Shown here: piece by piece, positions 6,329-11,135 of the stretch | How the letters are laid out: each line of letters starts with the position of its first letter | Position numbering within the stretch: position 1 is the first letter of the stretch | Assembly (NCBI GenBank): GCA_003512825.1 | Contig: DOOI01000092.1 | Location: 1 to 11,135 of the forward strand | From: Paracoccaceae bacterium | Lineage (GTDB): Bacteria; Pseudomonadota; Alphaproteobacteria; Rhodobacterales; Rhodobacteraceae | Length of the DNA: 11,135 nt | Direction: 5' to 3' | Translations under genes and position numbers: made by a program | Notes under the pieces: generated by a model | What the model was told of the DNA's origin: nothing | The model's database searches: none | Seen by the model: the letters and a program-made list of their open reading frames with translations, nothing else

Positions 6329-6687
6329 CACTGCAGAAGGCCTTCTGCCAGATCAGCGATCATTTGCGTGGCCGGGTCCACACTCAATACCAAGGCACCT
6401 AATTGGCCAAAAACAGACTGACCGGTCAGTCGCTCCACACGTTCCAAGTAAGCTTCGGGCCCGACCGCCCCCAAAACCAGTGCTTTGAAAAGCACGAAGG
6501 CAATAAGCGTCCCTATCATGGCACGCACCGGCTTATCGGTTTTTTGCCGCTTCGCCGTAAACACGATCAGTCCGTCATCACTCACATAAGCGCTGTACCC
6601 ACGCGCAAGATGCAATCTTTTTTTCTCGACCTTTCCGAGTCGAATTTTGAAATCGTCAAACGAGGTCATCATGGTCGAGCACTTCAT
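6328..6687 (-). CDS. small protein of unknown function with one membrane segment
   Basis: A 119-residue protein I do not recognise. Seen: a basic, charged N-terminal third (KIRLGKVEKKRLHLARG), then YVSDDGLIVFTAKR, which reads like a short beta region. One hydrophobic segment spans about 55-77 (RAMIGTLIAFVLFKALVLGA). A soluble tail rich in hydrophobic helix follows (PEAYLERVERL, QMIADLAEGLLQ). This fits a cytosolic N-terminus anchored by a single helix. The start is uncertain: the first ATG gives MKCSTMMTSF, but starting at either Met of MMTSFDDF would also fit and no strong ribosome-binding site decides it. It stands alone, 91 bp after prmA and followed by a strong terminator. Amino-acid composition and codon use look native. 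Confidence 0.65.
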   Translation of the reverse strand: MKCSTMMTSFDDFKIRLGKVEKKRLHLARGYSAYVSDDGLIVFTAKRQKTDKPVRAMIGTLIAFVLFKALVLGAVGPEAYLERVERLTGQSVFGQLGALVLSVDPATQMIADLAEGLLQ

Positions 6688-6731
6688 CCGGCCCCCACCA
6701 GATGAAGTTTCTTATTGGGTTTGAATGTGGC

Positions 6732-6760
6732 AAAAAAAGGCAGCGCCCCAATGTCGGCCT
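6732..6760 (-). terminator. candidate terminator after prmA
   Basis: On the minus strand, AGGC (complement of 6757-6760) and GCCT (complement of 6738-6741) bracket a GC-rich loop and are followed directly by a T-run (complement of the A-run 6732-6738). The stem is short, so the signal rests mainly on the T-run and position, 18 bp past the prmA stop codon. Confidence 0.4.
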
Positions 6761-6778
6761 AATTCCGATTGTTTTTCG

Positions 6779-7648
6779 TCAAACTTTTTGCAGTGTAAGC
6801 GACGACCATTCACCAATATCGTCACGATGGATCAGATTGATCCCATGGTGTGCATAATGTTCTGTGACCTCCTTCGCTTGCTCGACGAGTAATCCAGACA
6901 AAATTGCCCAACCACCTGTGCGGAGATTCGCGGCCATGTCAGGGGCAAGGTCTAGCAGTGGGCCCTTTAGAATGTTTGCAAAAACCAAATCATATGGAGC
7001 CTCTGCCTTGAGGCGAGGATGATCGAAACCTGCGGCTTCCATACAGATCACCCGGCCTTCTAAATCGTTCGCTGTGGCATTCGCTATCGCGACCTCCACG
7101 GCAACAGGATCTATATCCGAAGCCAAGACTGGGTTTGGCCAAATCCGAGCGGCTGCCATAGCCAGAACAGCGGTGCCGCAGCCAATGTCGGCGACTTTTT
7201 GACAAACAACATCTTGATTTGCCAAACGATCGAGGGCGCGAAGGCAGCCCTGTGTGGTGCCATGATGGCCGGTTCCAAAGGCCATGTTGGCCTCTATAAG
7301 AAGAGCCTCAACGCCTTCGGGTACTTTGTCTGCATCGTGGCTACCGTAAACAAAGAAACGGCCCGCAACAACAGGGGCCAATTCACGCTTCACTTTCGCC
7401 ACCCAGTCAGTTTCAGGGAGTTCGGAAACAGCGAATGGACGTGCGCCGAAAGCAGCCGCCAAGAGATCTAGGGCCACCTCATCCGGGCTTTCTGTGAAAT
7501 ACGCCCCGACTTCCCAAAGGCCCGAGTCATCCTCAATTTCAAATACGCCAACGCCCTCGGGCATCGGCTCTAGGTCCTCAATAGCTTCGCCCAAGGCTTC
7601 AGCCATTTCTTTGCCCATGAGGGTGGTAAGTGCGGTAAACGTGGGCAT
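6779..7648 (-). CDS. prmA: ribosomal protein L11 methyltransferase PrmA
   Basis: A SAM-dependent enzyme that methylates ribosomal protein L11 at several amino groups; in bacteria it is usually dispensable. The 289-residue length is normal. Seen: an N-terminal L11-recognition domain (about 1-95), then AFGTGHHGTTQ at 123-133, the SAM-binding loop DIGCGTAVL at 154-162 (most homologues have G where A160 stands), the acidic ASDIDPVAVE at 176-185, and the substrate-loop motif ANIL at 224-227. A strong AAGGAGG site (7655-7661) lies 6 bp before the ATG. The gene lies 63 bp after the MATE gene on the same strand, so co-transcription is possible, and it ends at a candidate terminator. Confidence 0.95.
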   Translation of the reverse strand: MPTFTALTTLMGKEMAEALGEAIEDLEPMPEGVGVFEIEDDSGLWEVGAYFTESPDEVALDLLAAAFGARPFAVSELPETDWVAKVKRELAPVVAGRFFVYGSHDADKVPEGVEALLIEANMAFGTGHHGTTQGCLRALDRLANQDVVCQKVADIGCGTAVLAMAAARIWPNPVLASDIDPVAVEVAIANATANDLEGRVICMEAAGFDHPRLKAEAPYDLVFANILKGPLLDLAPDMAANLRTGGWAILSGLLVEQAKEVTEHYAHHGINLIHRDDIGEWSSLTLQKV

Positions 7649-7711
7649 TGGAAACCTCCTTCAATGTTGGCATCGCGGTAAGGCTATGTCTGCCTCGGGT
7701 CAAGCAAGCGC

Positions 7712-9082
7712 TTAGGGTCCAACAGCTTCCTTCGAAGCCAACACGTTCTTTTTCTTTTGAGACACAAGCCGCCATCCCATCCAGCCTGCCAGCCCTCCGG
7801 CCATCACATTGGCAAGTGCTTGGGCCCAAATGACCCCCGCCGCACCGAATGCGGCTCCCATCACCAGAGCTGTCGGCGCCATCAAGAGGCCGTCCCGGAA
7901 CCAGTTTGCAGCCGTTGCCCAAAGGGGGCGCCCAAGATTGTTAAAGGCGGCGTTTGAGACAAAAAGTGCTACAGTGAAAACAAAGCTGCCTGCTGCCCAA
8001 TGGGTAAATGTTTCAACCACGGCTTGACCCTCAGGGGCGAGGTTGAAGCTCTGTGACACCCAATCCGAGGCAAGCACCATGACAACCCACATCACTCCCG
8101 TATAGAGGACACAGAACTTGAGGGCGTCGACATAGGCAGATTTCACCCTATCAGTGAGGCCTGCTCCGTGGTTTTGACCAATTATGCCGCCAATTGCGCC
8201 AGACAGAGCGAAAATCCCGCCAAAGCAGAGGATTTGCAATCGACCGACAACGCCTAATCCCGCCACAGCGCTATCGCCATAGCTCGCCATAGCACGCACA
8301 AGAACCCAATTGCCAAAGGGGGTAGAGACCTGTGTTGCAATTGCGGGGACTGCTATCATCAAGAAGGGACGTAAGAAGCGGCGCAAGTCGTTCCAGCTCG
8401 GCTTGGCCAAGAGTTTGCGCGAAACAGCGACCCAATAGAGGCCAAGGATTGCCATAGCCAAACGGCTCACAACAATGGCGGCGCCTGCCCCCTCAACACC
8501 CCAACCCATCCAAATGATGAAAAGAGGATCAATCACAATTGCTACCAATCCGCCTGAGGTCGTCACTAACATGGAACGCCAAGCATCACCCTCTGCTCGC
8601 AATATTGCAGAGGCGTTCATGCCCGCCGCGATCAGCGGCAAAGAGGGTAGAGAAATGGTAAGAAATTTTATGGCTTCTTCTAATGCCTGTCCCTCAGCAC
8701 CTGTCATCACAAGAATTTCTCTTCGGAACACCCAAGCGAGAGTTGCGATGATCAATTGCCCTGAGACAGCATAGATAATGGAAGAGGTTCCTATCGCGCG
8801 TGCCCGTTCTTGGTCCCGTTGCCCTAGCGCCCGCGAAACCATTGCGACCGCGCCTATCATCATTCCAATGCTTATTGAGATCACGAAGAACTGGATCGTG
8901 CCAGCAAAGCCTACTGCCGAAATCAGCACTTCCTCGCCCAATTGGCTTATCCACCAAAGTGCTAGGAAATCGACCAAGAACATAAAGGAGAGTCCCAAAG
9001 ATCCTGTAAGCGTCATGATCACAACGTGGCGCATGGTGGAGCCTGTTGTGAATTTGCCTGCTGCGCTTGGTGGCTGTGACAT
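7712..9082 (-). CDS. MATE-family multidrug/toxin efflux transporter
   Basis: A 456-residue inner-membrane protein with about 12 hydrophobic segments in two MatE repeats (about 20-180 and 245-405), the usual size for NorM/DinF-type antiporters that export cationic or other toxic compounds using Na+ or H+. Seen: LSFMFLVDFLALWWISQLG near the N-terminus, AVAMVSRALGQRDQERAR at about 82-99, a second-half FGGIFALSGAIGGIIGQNHGAG segment, and a lysine-rich cytoplasmic tail (SQKKKNVLASKE). The N-terminal soluble leader is short. AGGA about 6 bp before the ATG supports the start. A TetR-type palindrome lies in the upstream gap, suggesting repressor control. The substrate cannot be read from the sequence. 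Confidence 0.93.
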   Translation of the reverse strand: MSQPPSAAGKFTTGSTMRHVVIMTLTGSLGLSFMFLVDFLALWWISQLGEEVLISAVGFAGTIQFFVISISIGMMIGAVAMVSRALGQRDQERARAIGTSSIIYAVSGQLIIATLAWVFRREILVMTGAEGQALEEAIKFLTISLPSLPLIAAGMNASAILRAEGDAWRSMLVTTSGGLVAIVIDPLFIIWMGWGVEGAGAAIVVSRLAMAILGLYWVAVSRKLLAKPSWNDLRRFLRPFLMIAVPAIATQVSTPFGNWVLVRAMASYGDSAVAGLGVVGRLQILCFGGIFALSGAIGGIIGQNHGAGLTDRVKSAYVDALKFCVLYTGVMWVVMVLASDWVSQSFNLAPEGQAVVETFTHWAAGSFVFTVALFVSNAAFNNLGRPLWATAANWFRDGLLMAPTALVMGAAFGAAGVIWAQALANVMAGGLAGWMGWRLVSQKKKNVLASKEAVGP

Positions 9083-9156
9083 TCGTGTTCCTGATGATGC
9101 CGCGGGCTTAATCCCACAATTCGCCTGTCTTAGGCTTCTCCTTGGCAGAAAACCAG

Positions 9157-9171
9157 ACCGAACAGTTCAGT
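9157..9171. promoter_or_regulatory. candidate TetR-type operator upstream of the MATE gene
   Basis: ACCGAACAGTTCAGT is a 15-bp palindrome with 7-bp arms (6 of 7 positions symmetric) around a central A. It resembles the ACnGAAC-n-GTTCnGT operators of many TetR-family repressors. It sits about 75-89 bp before the MATE start, in the 116-bp gap after the DMT transporter gene. No regulator gene lies in the window, so the protein that would bind is unknown. Confidence 0.4.
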
Positions 9172-9198
9172 TTGAGAGCGGTGCAATTAAAGGAGGGA

Positions 9199-10083
9199 TT
9201 ATTGCGGCTGAAGCCGCTCTCGATGCCAGATGAAAAGACCAGAACCAATGATCACTAACCCACCGATCAGCGTCCAAATAGTGGGCCAAGTTGAGAACAC
9301 CAGCACGCCTGCGATGGATGCGAAGAGAAGTTGAAGGTAAACAATCGGAGCAAGAAGAGAGGCATCTGCCATACCATGCGCCCGCGTTGCAGATATATGA
9401 CCAAGAGCACCAAATATGCCGATAACGATCATCACTGCCCACCCAGCCATGCTGTCTGGCCATCGCCAAAGTGAGAGTACGAACGGCAATAGCGCGATCA
9501 CCGCGACGCCGGAACCCCAAACTTGATGGGTCGCGTTGCGCTCTCGCCCTGCGAGTTTGCGGGTGAGAATGAAATACAAAGATGAACAAACCAGCGCCGC
9601 GAGGATCAGAAACATCGCCGGATGAAACTGCGCGCCCCATGGCTGCATTACGATCAAGACTCCCACGAAGCCAATACAGACGGCCAAGACCCGTGAGATG
9701 CCAACTTTCTCCCCAAGCAAAGGAATGGACAGAAGCGTGATCATGATCGGCCCTGCGAATTGGATCGTCGTATTGACCGTGATCGGCAGATAACTAAAGG
9801 CGGTGAAATTCAAAATGGTAGAGCCAAGCAAGAATGATGATCGCAAAAACTGGAGTTTCCAATTTGCAGACCGAAAAAGGCCGGGCCCTTCAGTAGGCAG
9901 GAAAACCACAAGCGCGGTGAGGAAATGTCCAAGGTAGCGACAGAAAACCACCTGCAAAGGCGGCAGACCGGCCATCATCAGCCATTTGGCTGATGTATCG
10001 ATACATGTGAAAAACATCACGGCCAGTGCCATCAAGAGCACGCCGAGCGCAGGTCTTTCTTGTTTTGGAGCAGGGGGGCGCAT
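9199..10083 (-). CDS. EamA/DMT-superfamily transporter
   Basis: A 294-residue inner-membrane protein with about 10 hydrophobic segments and two EamA repeats (about 14-146 and 157-288), the standard layout of drug/metabolite transporters that import or export small metabolites. Seen: an early FTCIDTSAKWLM segment, CRYLGHFLTALVVF, the repeat-1 ending QFAGPIMITLLSIPLLGEKV, a basic linker TRKLAGRERN, and the repeat-2 LLAPIVYLQLLFASIAGVLVF. The start codon lies 4 bp after the SDR stop, so translation is probably coupled; there is no independent ribosome-binding site at good spacing. Its place at the end of the dehydrogenase operon suggests it moves a substrate or product of those enzymes, which is inference. 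Direction and substrate are unknown. Confidence 0.9.
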   Translation of the reverse strand: MRPPAPKQERPALGVLLMALAVMFFTCIDTSAKWLMMAGLPPLQVVFCRYLGHFLTALVVFLPTEGPGLFRSANWKLQFLRSSFLLGSTILNFTAFSYLPITVNTTIQFAGPIMITLLSIPLLGEKVGISRVLAVCIGFVGVLIVMQPWGAQFHPAMFLILAALVCSSLYFILTRKLAGRERNATHQVWGSGVAVIALLPFVLSLWRWPDSMAGWAVMIVIGIFGALGHISATRAHGMADASLLAPIVYLQLLFASIAGVLVFSTWPTIWTLIGGLVIIGSGLFIWHRERLQPQ

Positions 10084-10087
10084 GCCG

Positions 10088-10810
10088 TTACAGCGTCATC
10101 CCCCCATCAATCGCGATACACTGGCCCGTCATATAAGCGCTTTTGTCTGACGCAAGATAAACCACAAGGTCGGCGATTTCCTGAGCCTCACCGAGGCGCG
10201 CCATTGGTTGGCGCGCAACGAAAGCTTTCATGGCACTCTCATAATCTCCTGTTGCGTGAAGTCTTTGATGTAGAGAAGGACTGTCGACAGTCCCAGGTGC
10301 GATGGCGTTACACCGCACACCTTTGGTGATCGTATCGGCGGCGACTTGTTTGGTCAGCCCGATCAATGCCGCCTTCGATGTGCCGTATATGAAGCGATTG
10401 GGCAGGCCGCGCATTGACGAGCAGACCGAGGCGATGTTGACGATTGCGCCGTGCCCTCTTTCGATCATGCCAGGAAGGGCCGCTTGGATCGCATGAAAAT
10501 GCGGGCGGACATTCAGGTTCATCGCAAGATCGAAATCGGCGTCTGTCGCTTCCAAAATCGTTCCGGAATGCACAATGCCCGAACAGTTCACTAGAATGTC
10601 AGCTTCTGCCGCCGCAACCGCATGGGTTAGGGCCTCTTTATTCATCGCGTCCAATGCAAAACTCTCGGTCACTGAAAGCCCCAAAAGCAAGTCTTGCCTC
10701 AAATCGGTTGCGATCACATGGGCCCCTGCTTTTGCAAGCGCCTCAGCAGTTGCGCGGCCAATGCCCTGGCCAGCAGCCGTAATAAAAGCGCGTTTTCCCG
10801 CGAGGCGCAT
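10088..10810 (-). CDS. SDR-family dehydrogenase, DHRS6/2-keto-3-deoxy-L-fuconate dehydrogenase-like
   Basis: A 240-residue classical short-chain dehydrogenase. Seen: cofactor loop AAGQGIGRA at 12-20, D36 at the end of the second strand (ATDL), which favours NAD over NADP, NCSG at 75-78, catalytic S128 in NIASVCSS, Y142 and K146 in YGTSK, APGTVDSPSL at 171-180, and the C-terminal YMTGQCIAIDGG. The stretch SSMRGLPNRFIYGTSKAA is characteristic of the DHRS6 group, which includes bacterial 2-keto-3-deoxy-L-fuconate dehydrogenases of the L-fucose/L-rhamnose oxidative pathways and hydroxybutyrate dehydrogenases. A sugar-acid substrate is the likeliest, but is inferred. AAAGGA 8 bp before the ATG lies inside the upstream gene, whose stop is 4 bp away, and the DMT gene follows after 4 bp: a compact operon. 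Confidence 0.85.
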   Translation of the reverse strand: MRLAGKRAFITAAGQGIGRATAEALAKAGAHVIATDLRQDLLLGLSVTESFALDAMNKEALTHAVAAAEADILVNCSGIVHSGTILEATDADFDLAMNLNVRPHFHAIQAALPGMIERGHGAIVNIASVCSSMRGLPNRFIYGTSKAALIGLTKQVAADTITKGVRCNAIAPGTVDSPSLHQRLHATGDYESAMKAFVARQPMARLGEAQEIADLVVYLASDKSAYMTGQCIAIDGGMTL

Positions 10811-10814
10811 CGTT

Positions 10815-11135
10815 TCAATCCTTTATGTTTTGAGACAGGTAATCCGTTAGCTCAGGCACCATTTTTGCAGCGGCACCCGCATCGCGCGCTTCGACTAAGG
10901 TTGCATGAGTTGCGCCAGACATTCGGCTATGTCCCCCAAGGCTGGCGACCATCTCCCGGTAATAGGTGACATCCTTAGCTGCGTTTTCTATCGAGAAAGC
11001 GAGATTGACTTGTCCGTCTACGGCATAGTTGCGAACAAAATCCATCATGCCGGAGCGCAAAGGGCCTGCGGACATTACAGAATACAGGGTTTGTCGGTCA
11101 ATTTCTGCAAGATCCGCCATGGCAAAGGCTTCGGC
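10815..11135 (-). CDS. 3-hydroxyisobutyrate dehydrogenase-family enzyme, C-terminal part (cut by the window edge)
   Basis: The frame is open to the right edge, so the 106 visible residues are the C-terminal helical domain (NAD_binding_11 type) of a beta-hydroxyacid dehydrogenase. Seen: AFAMADLAEIDRQTLYSVM, the family segment FSIENAAKDVTYYREMVASLG with the lysine-aspartate pair typical of this domain, and a final helix ending VPELTDYLSQNIKD. The Rossmann domain and the catalytic lysine are outside the window. Family members oxidise 3-hydroxyisobutyrate, tartronate semialdehyde, L-threonate, sulfolactaldehyde-like or other 3-hydroxy acids; the substrate cannot be assigned from this half. An internal ATG at 11120 is unlikely to be the start, because the frame continues upstream in family-like sequence. 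It is the first visible gene of the operon with the SDR and DMT genes. Confidence 0.8.
   Translation of the reverse strand, partial: AEAFAMADLAEIDRQTLYSVMSAGPLRSGMMDFVRNYAVDGQVNLAFSIENAAKDVTYYREMVASLGGHSRMSGATHATLVEARDAGAAAKMVPELTDYLSQNIKD

Noticed and set aside
8778..9233. 151-residue plus-strand open frame across the MATE start and its upstream gap
   Set aside because: It is mostly antisense to the N-terminal MATE coding region, has no ribosome-binding site or recognisable motif, and crosses the presumed promoter.

Overview
The window looks like a chromosomal stretch of a marine alphaproteobacterium of the Rhodobacteraceae/Roseobacter group. This rests on moderate GC with mixed third-codon positions, the sequence character of PriA, PrmA and the small transaldolase, and the mix of housekeeping genes with many small-molecule transporters. 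It is a family-level inference from protein character, not a species call.

Left part (1-3116): the C-terminal end of an unidentified plus-strand gene (possibly the DNA polymerase III delta' subunit) runs to 132 and converges on a minus-strand TalC/MipB-type transaldolase (162-815). The replication-restart helicase gene priA (900-3116, plus) is divergent from the transaldolase across an 84-bp spacer.

3117-3764 looks empty at first but is filled by a decayed flavin-containing monooxygenase gene. Its N-terminal Rossmann region, second dinucleotide-binding region, ATGY motif and C-terminal GQLR segment can all be read in order, scattered over three frames, with an in-frame stop, several frameshifts and at least one internal deletion. 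It begins 12 bp after priA and ends overlapping the tail of benE.

Middle part (3765-6687), all minus: a BenE-family benzoate/proton symporter, a YeeE/YedE-family (TsuA-like) sulfur-compound permease with the three family cysteines, and a 119-residue single-membrane-segment protein of unknown function. The permease has a good Fnr-type box about 60 bp upstream. The 278-bp gap in front of it also holds strong hairpins, at least two of them terminator-like and facing opposite ways.

Right part (6779-11135), all minus: prmA (ribosomal protein L11 methyltransferase) lies behind a MATE-family efflux pump gene that has a TetR-type palindrome in its upstream region. Behind those is a tightly packed operon: the C-terminal half of a 3-hydroxyisobutyrate dehydrogenase-family enzyme (cut by the window edge), a DHRS6/2-keto-3-deoxy-L-fuconate dehydrogenase-like SDR, and an EamA/DMT transporter. 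The two inner junctions are only 4 bp each. This suggests a small catabolic module for a sugar acid or hydroxy acid plus its transporter.

I saw no CRISPR array, insertion sequence, tRNA, rRNA, phage gene or obvious defence or biosynthetic system. Nothing here convinces me of a previously undescribed system. The most informative non-routine items are the monooxygenase pseudogene, the Fnr-type control region with its structured flank, and the TetR-type operator.
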